From Xylogone sp. PMI_703 (taxonomy: Eukaryota > Ascomycota > Leotiomycetes), in the NCBI GenBank assembly GCA_021399445.1, contig JAJTUQ010000001.1, positions 6,448,001-6,512,000 on the forward strand: a stretch of 64,000 nt of DNA, in the 5' to 3' direction. Positions 47,920 through 59,786 of the stretch are shown in pieces (positions within the stretch are counted from its first letter, which is position 1; each line of letters begins with the position of its first letter). The notes beneath the pieces are model-generated. The model made no database searches. It saw nothing but the letters and a program-made list of their open reading frames with translations, and was not told the DNA's origin. The translations under genes and the position numbers were made by a program.

Positions 47920-49598
47920 TCACACCTCTGCATCGCCACAAACGGCAGTAACAGGTATCGATGCTTTATCCTTAACTTCACCATGGATGGCCTCATCTGA
48001 TCTGATGTCAGAACTCTCCCTGGGCTTGTCTGCTGCCTGCGATACCCCCCTCCCCTGCACGTATCTGCTTCTGGCCCGGAATTTATGGCCACTCTTATAT
48101 ATGAGCCAAGGAATGGGTACGAGAATCAGTGAAATGAACGCTGCAATCGAAACTGACCAATGAACGCCGATTCGATCAATCATTTGAATAGAAAATAGGG
48201 GGACGGGTGCTGATAAGACATAGCGCATGAAATTCTCTGCTGCAAGCGCTGATGCTCCAAATTCTATGCCATATACGTCGTTCTTATAAAGTGGCCATCC
48301 TAGCTATATAGAAAATGAGCCTTGGTTTCAAGGAATTATCGTAGACAGGGGTGCGTATGCACCGCTGTAGTACTTACCATTACTAGAAAATATCCCGTTC
48401 CGAAAGGGATACCAGCAAGCAAAGGCACGACCCAATGTACGGATTCATTCGCTGTCCAAGCAAACCTATAGGACTTGTAAGTCTGAGTTATCAATTAGCA
48501 GCAAAGGATACTAACCAAAATAAAGATATCGGCAACAGGAGTCCGCCAAGCATCACAGGATATAGTCTCTCCTCCGGCTGAACAACGAGCCCTAGGCTTT
48601 CCGCCTTAGCTTTAGCCACCCGATACTTCCTCTTGTCCAATATCATCATAATGAAAAGCCCAATGATACTTCCAATAAACAGTGATAAGAACGATAATCC
48701 GGTTTGGTACAGAGTGAACGAGTAAATCCTTTGAAAAATGAGAGGGAAGGCGACATAGAAAAAGAATACAACGCAGAGAGCAATGGAAGAAATGAGAGCG
48801 GTAGGGAAAATAATTGGCTCGATGACCAGCATATGCAATGGTCGTCCAAGTGCAACTTTCATAACCTCGATAACATTACCTCGAGTTGGTGGTGATAATC
48901 CCAGTTTTCTTGCTTTCTTCCGCTGTATCGCTGGGCCATATGTTTCCGGACAGAGCCATACGATACACGAAACTCCAATCAGAATTGTGGTCAGCCAAAA
49001 CGTCCACCTCCAGTTACCAGTGTCCTCAAGTATGGACTGCCCGATGGTAGGTCCGATCTCAGTACCCCAGATCATCATCGCAGCAAATAGGCCGATGAAT
49101 AAGCTTCCTGTCTTGTCATTGACAACATCCCACACATCGTTCAAAGTTCCAATGACAATCGTCACCATGGGGGCTCCGAAGAAGCTAGTAAAGAATCTGG
49201 CAACAGCTAAGGTCCTGAAGTTTGTAGCTGAGCCACCAACGGCCGTAAAAACAAGGGCACCTAATAATGAAAATATGTAGACAGGACGACGGCCGTATAT
49301 CTCTGAGACTGACGCTGAAATGACTGGACCCAGGGCCAGCCCTATCGTAAATAGAGTGATTGGGAGTATCGATAATGTGGTGCTAACATCAAACTCCTCA
49401 CTGATAGATGGTATTGCAGCAAGATATATTGAATTTGATGAAGTGCTTTGGAGATAGAAGGTCAGGATTCATGCTCAGAAGATTCAGAGAATAAACTTAC
49501 ATGCATAATGCTCCAAGGAGAGGGGAAATGGACACAATTAGCTTCTTCCATCGATGCCAGTTTCTCGGATTTTCTGCAGGATCTAGCTCCAACAACAT
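47920..49598 (-). CDS. Major facilitator superfamily transporter (DHA1-like)
   Basis: Four exons, 49598-49501, 49445-48516, 48465-48378 and 48303-47920, give 499 aa. The short cytosolic start contains DPAENPRNWHRWKK, the usual lead-in to TM1 of fungal drug/polyamine antiporters. SSNSIYLAAIPSISEEF, LPITLFTIGLALGPVISA and SEIYGRRPVYI (motif A type) follow. A second-half signature YGIEFGASALAAENFMRY is also present. Hydrophobic segments are consistent with about 12 spans and a central cytosolic loop (GPAIQRKKARKLGLSPPTRG). Substrate cannot be told from sequence. It is divergent from an FSH1-type hydrolase, 474 bp between start codons. The N-terminus before TM1 is shorter than in many relatives, so a further upstream exon is possible. 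Confidence 0.88.
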
Positions 49599-50072
49599 TT
49601 TGTCCTATGAATTATGACCGAGACTATTGGTGAATGGCGTGCATTTTACTTCATTCCAGAACTAACTAAACGAGTCACATATATAACTTATATGGAATAA
49701 AATATATTTAGACTAGTGGGTTAAGTAGTATTAATTCCGTCAAAGCCTTTTCTAGAGGTTAGCACCCTTACTGTACTTCGGGCATACACTATTGCACGGC
49801 ACGGGTTAGGAGAAATGAGTGGCGCATCCCATTCAGGCCGTAATACTTACCCGTACTTACCAAATCATTCTGCGTTAGAGTAATCATAGAATTCAATCTG
49901 ACGTGAGATATAAATTGCTCGGTTTGTCAGTTCCGGCTTGCTCGGCCTTCAGACTCAGACTCCAGTTTGTCAGTGATCGACTTCATATATCTCATAAACA
50001 GATCATGATTTGTCCTTTAGGTGACAAAAATACCTTGTAACAGGTTTCAAGATCTGGAAACTCGGTATAGTC
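49599..50072. promoter_or_regulatory. Divergent promoter MFS transporter / FSH1 hydrolase
   Basis: This shared 474-bp upstream region contains two copies of GTTTGTCAG (near 49,922 and 49,964) and an AT-rich flank. Co-regulation of the pair is an inference from the arrangement. Confidence 0.45.
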
Positions 50073-51010
50073 ATGAAGCAAAAACCAATCCCACCCCTGA
50101 AGGCAAAGGCTAAGATCTTGATGCTCCATGGTTAGCGCTTCCTTTCGTTTATAAATACAATCATGCCGGAGAGCTCATGGAGTATTATTGACAGGGCATG
50201 CACAATCTGGTAGTTTCTTCCTAGCTAAGACACGATTTCTTCACGAGAGTTTGAGAGACACTGTTTCTGCCGCACTTTTCGGCAACCACCGACCATCCTT
50301 CCCAGGAGGAATCGAGCTATGTTATCCAACAGGATTATTACCAGTTAAATCTCCTGATTATCATACATGCGCAGCCGTAGAATGGGAAGAAAATGAGGAC
50401 GAAGAGGATGAGAGGTTTCTAATTGACGATGAAGAGATTGATATGTGGGCGTGGGGTCACGGTGACCATGACGCTGAAATAACCGGGCTTGAGCAATCGG
50501 TGCGCTATATCCTAGAGTTATTGGACAAACAGGGCCCATTCATAGGAGTGATAGGTTTCTCGACCGGCGCAACTCTCGCTGCGATAATTGCGTCTCTTTT
50601 AGAGGGAAACAGGAGTGTTGAAGGATTTCAGCTTGAAGTATAATGTAGCACTAGCCCTTTTCACCATTTTTGCTGACAGATTGAATTTCCAGATCAATCA
50701 CCCGCCATTATACTTTGCTGTTTGCTTCAGCGGTTTTATGCTCTCCCACAAGCAATATAAACCATTATATTACCCGAAGATCCAAACTCCGACGTTACAT
50801 GTCATCGGGAGTCTCGATACATGGACGCCCCAGTCACGCACAATGAAACTCGCAAAACGATGCAATCAAAGTAGGATTGTGTATTTCTCAGGAACACATT
50901 TTGTTCCACGAGGTAGAGAAGTAGTTAAATTCTTGATGGGTTTTCTGAGAGAGGCTCTTGGTTGGAAAGATACCGAAGAGAGCTCCGAAAGCGATTGGAT
51001 TGATATCTGA
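50073..51010 (+). CDS. FSH1-type serine hydrolase (alpha/beta fold)
   Basis: Three exons, 50073-50130, 50195-50637 and 50693-51010, give 272 aa. The start leads into the family strand KAKILMLHGHAQSG, split by intron 1. The nucleophile elbow is GFSTG (S142), the acid is in IGSLDTWTP (D209) and the base is in GTHFVPRG (H236), so the triad is complete. CFSGFML is another family landmark. The length fits FSH proteins (about 240-290 aa). An acidic insertion (EENEDEEDERFLIDDEE) precedes the WAWGHGD segment. FSH hydrolases include a few polyketide-releasing esterases, but most have no known substrate. A divergent transporter suggests a possible shared substrate. Confidence 0.92.
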
Positions 51011-51561
51011 GAAATGACCACTTACCTTGTACGATAAATAGAACATGAATATAGAATATAAATATCAGTGGTTTGATTGGCAGCCACACCTGAAGCTTTC
51101 AGTGTCACCTTCATGGCAAAGACATTGGGTTAAGCTTACTTGATGGAACCCTTGTGGGTATGCTTAGATAATCAATAAACCTTCTCGATGATTGGGCGCT
51201 GTGCGAGTACATGAATACTGATGGGTTCTCAGACTTGCCAGAAATGCGCTATGTGGATTGCCCGTTTGGGATACACACCTCGTGTCAGATTTTACGACCT
51301 ATGATACCTGCAATATTCACTTCACATACAATACAGAGCTAACGATCTTTGATGAACTGGACCCCGACAAGTCTGTGGCTTCCAATCACGGCTTTAATAC
51401 CGGCATAGTATCCCATTTCGTGAAAATTCGATAACTTGGAGGGTAGCTCTGTTCAAGAGAAGAAATGAACCAAGAGGATATTACGCTTTTAAATAAAATG
51501 TAGATATGCAGACAAGAAGAGTAATGGTAGATGATATTGAATAGACTCAGAAGGGAATCTA
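51011..51561. other. Convergent spacer between FSH1 and RTT106
   Basis: Two 3' UTR regions. Nothing further is seen. Confidence 0.55.
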
Positions 51562-53266
51562 CTACTCCTCACCTCCCCCCTCATCTTCATCATCCTCCGC
51601 ATCCTCTTCTTCATCATCGTCATCGTCATCGTCATCCTCTTCACTACTGTCACCCTCACCCTCGCTCTCCCCTTCGCTGCCCGGATCATAATCTTCCTCA
51701 TCCTCGTCATCCTCATCCTCATCCATATTAATACTGAAAACTTTCCCCTGTAGCTGCTGAAGACTGCTGGCCTGTTGCCCAGCACCACCTTGCTGCTTTT
51801 GCTTCTTCAACTGTTGCGCCTCTAGCGCTGCGCGTTCTAATTCTCCTGCTTCAGCATTTCCCACAACGTTTCCATCTTCGTCCTTTACAACATTGACGTT
51901 CAGCCGCTTTGCACGACGTTGTTCAGCCATGCTACGGTCTTGGAGGCCATGACGCTTGACATACTCATCTATCGCGGCGAAATCATCCTGGTCCAACATT
52001 GCGAATTCGATTTCCTCTTCCTTTTCTTCTGCTGCACCATTGGATGATGGAGATGATGGAGACATATCGGCCTCAACGGTCAAGTTAAATGTTCGTTGTA
52101 GCACACTCGTATACGATACTGCCGCGATACGACTATGAGGTAAGAAGAGTAAGGGCTTCTTGAAGCCCCATAGGATACCAGTGGGCAGGAAAAAGAGATA
52201 GCCATCTTTAGACCCACGGAAGGCTTTAACGTGGACAGCCTTTTCAGATGGTCTTTGAGGCTGCCGTAAGGTAGATGCGAAAAGCGAGGGATCTGCCTCG
52301 GTAATCTTCGCATGATTGTGAGCGCCACTGAGTCGGGTTGTTATGGCCCAGTGCAAGAGTGTTTTATAGTCGTCGGAGACAGCTGAGGCAGCGGCTGCAT
52401 CGGTGCCAGATATGCTACCTGGTTTTGGCGCGGAGTCACTGATAGTGAAGACAAGTGGTTCAGGTAGTGGTTGGGATCCTGGTGTAGGCTTTGGGGGAGG
52501 GAGATTAGAGTCTCTGGGGAAGAGGATGTAGTTGTATTGTTTTTGGGCCTTTTCGGGTACAGGGAGGCAGAAGATGTGTTCTATTCATCAAAGCATCAGC
52601 CGGGATCGCCTGTATCAAATGCTGGTATATATTGAAGCCTACCTATATCATTCCACGCATAACTGATGCCCGGGGCTGGGTCTTTTGAATCTGGTAACCG
52701 CGCATAGAGATGTGTCGGCGTAAAGCATAATGTATATTTTTTCCTCTGCGGGACGACCACCGATATGTCCTTAATCTCTAGTAAAATTGTTGGATCGAGG
52801 ATAGTGATTGAGGGTCCGGTGACACTAGATCCGTTGGACGATGCTGCTTGAGGATGAATTGGAATGCCGTTCGCTGCAGCAGGTTTGTTTGTGGGTGGTT
52901 CATCTATACGACGCCTCTTGGAGGCTGGCTCGTCGGAGAGGGTGTTGATCACGGTACATACATGGCGAGAGATCTCATTGAAGAGCTCAATTAGCGGTGG
53001 CGTAGCTATAGAGATTATATATTAGCCTGGCATTTCATACTCTTTCTAGCATATACGAGGCTAAGGGCGTAATATTCGAAACTGTGCGCTGCTCAAGCAA
53101 CTCTAGCTATGCCTTGTAGCTGGTTTTGCTCCTAAAGCAGCAGCGAGGCTGTTCCAAGCTGGCTAGAGATGTGCTACATACATGATGCTCTTTTTATCGC
53201 CTCCTGTATATCTGGCCGAGCTTGGAATGCCTGTTCCAGGCTTTTGTGATCCAGAGTGAAGTTCAT
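51562..53266 (-). CDS. RTT106: Histone chaperone Rtt106
   Basis: Three exons, 53266-53182, 53005-52643 and 52580-51562, give 488 aa. Exon 1 encodes [19 protein letters not shown] and splices to [16 protein letters not shown], the helical dimerisation part of the family. The tandem PH-like core follows: [20 protein letters not shown], then [20 protein letters not shown], then [20 protein letters not shown], then [20 protein letters not shown], then RTFNLTV, and [20 protein letters not shown]. The last 60 residues are an extreme Asp/Glu tail. Rtt106 binds H3-H4 (acetylated at H3K56 in yeast) for replication-coupled nucleosome assembly and silencing. The length is near the fungal norm (about 450). 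Confidence 0.95.
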
Positions 53267-53693
53267 TCCGCCGCGTGTCGGTGTGGAAATTAATTCTTGG
53301 AGAACATTGTGCAATCATCGATACGCGATTGCTGGGGCGCGTTGGTAGGCCCCTGACGTTTAGCCTTCCGATGATGTCAATTTTCACAGCGAAATGCAGG
53401 CAAAACGATAGAATAACGACGAAATGTCACTTATTTTATATATTCTTTTCTTATGAAGCTATGGCTATGTTGATAAAATGTTAATCAATGATCATGTACA
53501 CCACTCTCTTAGAACTGCGCCGAAATATTAATGATAATTAGTCTCAATAACTAGCAAGCCTTTTCTACTATGTGCTCTCGGCTGGAGTGTTAGATATACT
53601 CTTATAACCACAGTCCAATAAGTCTGAAGAATATGCCATATTAAAGCGCCAATAACTCCGATTAAAACTGTATCATTAAGATTCTCATTATTC
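53267..53693. promoter_or_regulatory. RTT106 promoter / PEP12 3' UTR
   Basis: This AT-rich spacer lies between tandem minus-strand genes. No specific element is identified. Confidence 0.5.
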
Positions 53694-54728
53694 TTAGCCC
53701 AAAACTGCAGCAAGCACAATAATCGTCAAAATGACTGCCAGGATAAGCAACAAACAACATGCTTTCGATCTTGCATTTCTCTGATATCGAGCAGCGCTTC
53801 GCAACTCTACATCAGCTCCTCTGACATTAGTTCGTGTGTCATCTACATTCTGTGCAATTGAGTCGATTTGTTCGCCTTGTTCAGCTGCGCATTATTAGGA
53901 ACTCATTTCCAGATCTGAAATTATGTTGCAACTTACAAATTATATGAGCAACATCTCTAAAAAGCTCATTAAGCTCAGTAACACCTTGCTCGACTTGATT
54001 CGAGGTTAGTAAACAAATAGATAATGTGATAATAAATCATTACTTACTATTACGGATCTCTGCCTCCCGCTCTACGATTAGAGAATCCTGAAAATCTACC
54101 TCATCTTGCGACGCCAATCGTAACTGTTCTTGTGATTGTTGCTGGCCTATTTGAGAGGAACCTCCTTCTACATTTGCTTGTGCATCTTCGAGTGCTGCCC
54201 GTGATGCAGCAGCTGAGGAACGCTCTTTCTCAAGAGCTAATCGCTGAACGGATTGGAACTCCTGGAGGTTATTCTGTAGTTCCCGGGCGAGCTTTTGCTG
54301 CGTATACTTTTGCGCTGGCTACATTATGCAGTTAACACCCGTGCTTCACCCTAAGAACTATCTCGACTTACGCTGACATCCTCCCAAGCCTGAATCTTCT
54401 TGACGCCTTCCCCAACTTCCTTGAATCCAGCTTTTGACTCCTCTAGCAAATCATGAACTCTTTCCCGCACGCGCTCAGTATCTCGTTTTGTACCCAGCAA
54501 TGCGATCTCGTTCGACAGTCTTGATACATTGCTATGGTCGCTGTTAGTAGTTGCGCTATACTTGAGGAAATAGAAAGCGACTAATCCTTACCCTGCTAAG
54601 GTGAATAGTTTCGAAGATAGCTGTTGACTTAATCGACTGAACTCTGGATCATCGGAGTACTGCGGATCATCTTGTCGGCGATTTGTTATTGGCTGTGCCT
54701 CTATAGAGGATAACTGATCGAACGACAT
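53694..54728 (-). CDS. PEP12: Pep12/syntaxin-7-type Qa-SNARE
   Basis: Five exons, 54728-54592, 54531-54372, 54318-54048, 53993-53937 and 53884-53694, give 271 aa. An N-terminal Habc-type helical region (FSRLSQQLSSKLFTLAGNVS, then LLGTKRDTERVRERVHDLL) precedes a Gln-rich linker. The SNARE motif runs from IEQGVTELNELFRDVAHII to VRGADVELRSAARYQ, with the zero-layer Gln in SEQGEQ (about Q211). One C-terminal anchor (CCLLLILAVILTIIVLAAVL) ends the protein. Pep12 drives fusion at the late endosome/prevacuole. A vacuolar Vam3-like role is the alternative, as fungi such as this often have a single endosomal/vacuolar Qa-SNARE. The gene is divergent from NDC1. Confidence 0.92.
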
Positions 54729-55126
54729 CGTATAGTAAGGTATCGGGCGCCTGGCCTGATAGTTTGAGTATCTAATGGATTTGTGATAATGTGGAGTTGG
54801 AGGGTTGGATGGTTGGAGGAACGATCGCTGTACAATGCTGGTGCCTCACTGGATAAGCGTCAGGTGCATCATCGATGCCTCGAGGAGGTTGACGTACCTG
54901 TCGCTAGCGTCAAAATATCTTGGCGTTGTCTGGTGAGTTCGCGTCCGCCCATAATCGCATTTATTTTGCTGGAAACCGAGTCAATAGCAACCAATTCCCT
55001 CGTTGCGCAACTCCCTCAACGAGCACAATAATAATGGAATAATGATACAGCAGCCCTAAATCCATATTCTCTCTTTATATTGTGATTGTTGGCTGAAAGG
55101 GTGCAATAAAAGCTCACCATTCCAAG
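54729..55126. promoter_or_regulatory. Divergent promoter PEP12 / NDC1
   Basis: These 398 bp separate two divergent start codons. An ATG-initiated frame inside it looks like chance. Confidence 0.5.
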
Positions 55127-57194
55127 ATGGCGGCTTCAGCGCGGGCTCGACCATACAAGGACTTCCTCACTCCAGCTCTACATAGGAGATTCGCGAGAGC
55201 AACGGGTTTTATAACCCTGCTTTGCTATATCGAAGCTATAATAATTGGTGAAAAAAGCTCATGTAAGTTCCAGGTTCTACTTTAGACACGTTTCTCTCCT
55301 CTAACTTAACTTCAGTCTTCTGGTCATGGTTCCCACTGGGGAGAGCTGGCATTCGTACAGCTTTACTCTTTATCTGCGCATTTGCAATATTCATTCTTCG
55401 AGTTGCCCAACTACATGTCGGGCTACGAACGACAAATTCTCGCTTTGAGACCTTCGTGAAATACGCTATAAGATGGCAAACCATACAGACGATCGGCTGG
55501 TATTTCTTTTCAGCTTGGTTTTTCAGTGAGATCTTCATCTGGTCTGCTCCTGAGAGCGCCAATTTGAACAGAATCGTCCCTGGAGCAAGAACTGGGCGTC
55601 CTAATATAAATGAACGGCCTATATATTTGACAAGTTTCTTGCTGCTTGCATCACTCTTGCAGGCAGCATATCATATTTATTACGATTATGACCGGATCAA
55701 CATGCCTGTTACGAAAACAAAGCCTTTGTCGGCGTCAGATCAACGGCCACATTTGGTCGTTCCTCCGCGGGCCCAACTGAAGAAGGAGTTTCCCGTGTTG
55801 GTCCTAAGTGCTTTAAAGCGTGCTGGTATCATGACTATTGTATGCCCTGTCTTGTATTCTCTGACGATACCCATTATACCATTCGTATATTCTTTCAATA
55901 TGCGGTATTTTGCATGGGGTTGGACCAGGACATTTGCGAAGATTTTCTGGAATTTGCCAAAGGCCACCTCATTACCAACTATTGGACCTTTCCATTACAC
56001 TGTGCTCTTTAGGACTTTCGAAGCAGGGTTCTTACTCACATTGTTATGGGAAGTTGGCAACACAACATTTTCAGCTTACGTGGCACAAGAGCCACTCAAG
56101 AATGATAGGCCAATTACATATGAGTCGAGGGATCCAAATGGGAGCTTACTGACGGGTTTGAAAGGGAAGAAATTGCAGACGAGGGTAAGTCTACCTCATA
56201 TTAGTATTGGAGCCGGCCTAATATCATCTAGGCTTTTGCATTTTGGGAGCTTGTGTATATAGCACAGCGATTCGAGGGTCGAAGGAAGGTCATCTTCGAA
56301 GATATCGACAGGACAGGCGGTTCGGCTTGGTCCCAGATCTTAAATGCTTGTCTTGAGCAAATCAACGGCGTTACGGCCCGCATTAATGAATTCCAAAATC
56401 CCAAGCCTAAAGAGGTTGCAGCATCTTCTGTTACCCAATCTTCCCAGGAACTGCCACGACTCACACAGCCATTGAAAGATGGTCTTCAAAAATCCGGCGA
56501 TTTATTTACTGCTTCGCCGCCCCCTGCAACAAGAACAGAGAGCGTTGCTTATTCTCTTGAGAAGTACGCCAAGTCTCATAGTGCTTCCCCTGGTGAACAA
56601 GGGCTGTTAAGGACAACTGCAAAACAAGCCACGGAGAAAATTCTTACGCCACAACAACAAGCCGCAGTTTCTCCGCAGGGACTTAAGGGCTTTTTCATGG
56701 AATACGCTGCTTCCTTCCTTCGAACACCTCTTGGCTTGCCATTCCAACAATCATACCGTCGTAGAATAACAACTGTAGTTCTTGGTTCACCTTATGGCGA
56801 TGTAGGCATAATCGTGGATGCTGTGGATTCGGTAACACGACTTGCAGTGTGTTCTTTGAAGGAGGATAAATATGGGAATGTTCAGCGGGACGTTAAGCTT
56901 CTGATTCAGGTCCTCACGGCAACCATATCAGCTGTAGAACAGTTCAAGGAAAAAATCGGGTTCCACTGGACGGATGTGGAACGGAAAGGGGAATGTCCGG
57001 AAGTTGATACTATACTTGCAGCCCTGAAAGGAGGCTTACACGATATGCTAGTTGCATTTGGGGATTTCAGTCGGGATTTGAAGTTGAGTGCAGAGGATAT
57101 GAGGTTAGCACGAGAGGCTGCTACTGCGCATACTAAGCAGGATAAGGAAGGAGCTGTCATTCCCAACCGAAGGGAGATGCGAGAAGTTCGGTAG
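55127..57194 (+). CDS. NDC1: Nuclear pore membrane protein Ndc1
   Basis: Three exons, 55127-55262, 55316-56184 and 56232-57194, give 655 aa. The start MAASARARPYKDFLTPALHR leads into the first of about six membrane spans (TGFITLLCYIEAIIIG, then TALLFICAFAIFILRVAQ, then YFFSAWFFSEIFIW, then LTSFLLLASLLQAAYHIYY, then AGIMTIVCPVLYSLTIPIIP and VLFRTFEAGFLLTLLWEV). A soluble C-terminal half follows, with AFWELVYIAQRFEGRRKVIF and RRRITTVVLGSPYGDVGIIV. Ndc1 anchors nuclear pore complexes and spindle pole bodies in the nuclear envelope. The length equals yeast Ndc1 (655). Both introns are about 50 bp. With Ima1 it is the second nuclear-envelope protein in the window. Confidence 0.94.
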
Positions 57195-57828
57195 CAGGCT
57201 ATACTCACCGAGTCTAAAGGCATGAATTTAAATTGGGCAATTCCAATAAGGCTGGTATATATCGGTGAGAGGTATCATTTGGTGTTCTGGTTAACTGGGC
57301 AAGGACTTGCCGCAGATTGGGTGAGACTAAGGTATTCATCGGTTCTTTTCCTTTAGTCCGGGGATTAGAGCCTTGTATAAAGGCAGATAAGCGTAGGTTA
57401 AAAGAAAATAATACCCCTGGATGTGCACATTAATCCCCTCTACTGGTCAACAGGCTCGCTCGAAAGGCTGAGCTTTGCCGAATCAGTGCGATAACGGCGG
57501 CTCTGCGGCTACTCACGCCCCGATCGCGCCAGGGCATAGCCGAGCAAGCTAACTAAGCATGCGGCATGAAGTCATGGCAAAACAATAGCGGGGCATAGAG
57601 CTTCAATCACGCAGATGAGCTCGGTATCGTCAGCTCCAGTCGTATGATTCGATCCACTCCAGCCAGCATAAATCGACACATTGTCCTCCAGTACTTTACC
57701 TTCTTTCTTTTTCGAACTCTTCGCCATCCGATTTTCTCTTCAATTCTCTGTTTCCTTTGTTCAGTAGCATTTCTTTTGCATTGGAATAAAGCTGGTGCGA
57801 TAGGTTACGTAAGGTGTTGGAGGGCAGT
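57195..57828 (+). promoter_or_regulatory. Promoter/leader of ACH1
   Basis: The last 200 bp are T- and CT-rich. A GTAAGG donor-like site near 57,809 hints at a possible leader intron but no acceptor is clear. An upstream frame (57,644-57,868) overlaps the ACH1 start and looks non-coding. Confidence 0.45.
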
Positions 57829-59786
57829 ATGTCATCCTCAGCGGTTCTCCAGGCTTCTGCGGCTTTAAAATCTCGCGTTCGGAGACCTTCTCTCCTGAAG
57901 AAATTGGCTCAACCAGAGGATCTCCTCTCATACTTCCCACATGGCGCCTATGTCGGTTGGTCTGGGTTTACAGGTGTGGGATACCCAAAGTGAGTTGCTC
58001 TCGGTTCCTTGGCCTATTCAGCCACGCAACAATTTCAAGTAAAGCAATTGAAGCGATTTATATTCTGTTAGATTGAATATACGATGGGTAATGCTAAATT
58101 TAATTGATTTTTAGAAAAATCCCCACCATGCTCGCCGATCACGTGGAGAAGAATGGGTTGGAAGGGAAGCTGAAATACTCACTCTTCGTGGGGGCTTCCA
58201 GTGGAGCAGAGACTGAGAACCGCTGGGCGGCGCTGAATATGATCGAACGACGAGCGCCTCATCAAGTTGGGAAGGCAATTGCCAAAGGAATTAATAATGG
58301 GAACATCAAGTTCTTTGATAAACATCTTAGCATGTTTCCTGTGGATCTGGTTTATGTAAGTGATATACCATTCAATTGGCTTTATATGGAGCTTTCTTCA
58401 AAAAGCGATTACAAGTAGGAGCTCTGCTAATGACTGTAATCTAGGGGTTTTATACAAAGGATAAACCAAATAATAAGCTTGATGTTGTGATCGTTGAAGC
58501 TACAGCTATTACAGAGAATGGAGGCATTGTGCCCGGAGCATCTGTGGGAGCATCCGCGGAACTGATTCAAATGGCTGATAAGGTACGTTATTCATCCATC
58601 GAACCCTTGAAATCACTTCCAGAGGGACCTTTTACTTCAAACCCCCCCTACCCTCCTATACCAGGATATAGAAGAAGCTGTGCCTCAAGTTGTTTTAAAA
58701 TGTTTCCCCGGTTGATAAGCTGACGTTCCTCAGATCATCGTCGAAGTAAACACCTCCATGCCCTCTTTCGAAGGCCTCCATGACATCACGATGACAGATC
58801 TTCCTCCAGGCCGAAAACCATATTTAATCATGGCGCCTGAGGATAGAGTCGGCACAACTTATATTCCTGTCGACACAGAAAAGATCGTCGCTATTGTAGA
58901 ATCCGATTATCAAGATCAAACACAGCCGAATTCTGCAGCAGACGACACCTCCAAAGCCATTGCTTCGCATCTGATTGAATTCTTAGAACATGAGGTTACT
59001 CAAGGGAGACTACCCAAGAATTTACTACCGTTGCAGAGTGGTATTGGGAATATCGCAAATGCTGTTATCGGGGGGTTGGCAGATTCGAAGTTTGAGAAGT
59101 TGAAGGTCTGGACTGAGGTCCTTCAAGATACTTTCCTCGATCTTTTCGATTCTGGCCGCCTTGACTTTGCGACAGCAACCTCAATTCGATTCTCCCCAGA
59201 TGGCTTCAAGCGATTCTACGATGGCTGGGAGAGGTACTATAATAAGCTTCTTCTCCGTAGTCAGCAAGTCTCCAACAGCCCCGAGATTATCCGTCGTCTT
59301 GGTGTGATTGGAATGAATACTCCCGTCGAGGTGGATATCTACGCTCACGCCAATTCTACTTGTGTCTTCGGTTCCCGCATGCTGAATGGACTGGGTGGCT
59401 CCGCAGATTTCTTGCGAAGTTCCAAGTACAGCATCATGCATACACCTTCTACAAGACCTAGCAAGACGGATCCAATTGGAACAAGCTGTATTGTACCTAT
59501 GTGTACGCACGTTGACCAGACCGAGCACGATCTTGATGTCATTGTCACTGAGCAAGGTCTTGCTGATGTAAGGGGACTCAGCCCGAAGGAGCGAGCGAGG
59601 GTTATCATCAAGAAGTGTGCTCATCCAGAATACCAGCCAATCTTGGAAGACTACTTGAGGAAGGCAGAGTTTGAGTGCTTGAAAAAGGGATGGGGACACG
59701 AGCCACACCTGTTGTGGAATAGCTTCGATATGCACAAAGCGCTCAACGATGAAGGCAGCATGAGGAAATTAAAGACCTGGGGTTAA
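57829..59786 (+). CDS. ACH1: Acetyl-CoA hydrolase / acetate-succinate CoA-transferase Ach1
   Basis: Four exons, 57829-57989, 58115-58355, 58445-58582 and 58734-59786, give 530 aa (yeast Ach1 526). The N-terminus [20 protein letters not shown] is a typical mitochondrial presequence. Conserved CoA-transferase blocks follow: [55 protein letters not shown], then [48 protein letters not shown], then SMRNLGGS-like [19 protein letters not shown], and [18 protein letters not shown]. It moves CoA between succinyl-CoA and acetate and protects mitochondria from acetate or propionyl-CoA imbalance. It ends in LKTWG with no peroxisomal signal. Confidence 0.96.

Noticed and set aside
47920..51010. Secondary-metabolite gene cluster
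   Set aside because: A transporter and a hydrolase are present, but there is no synthase, tailoring enzyme or pathway regulator nearby. The neighbours are housekeeping genes.
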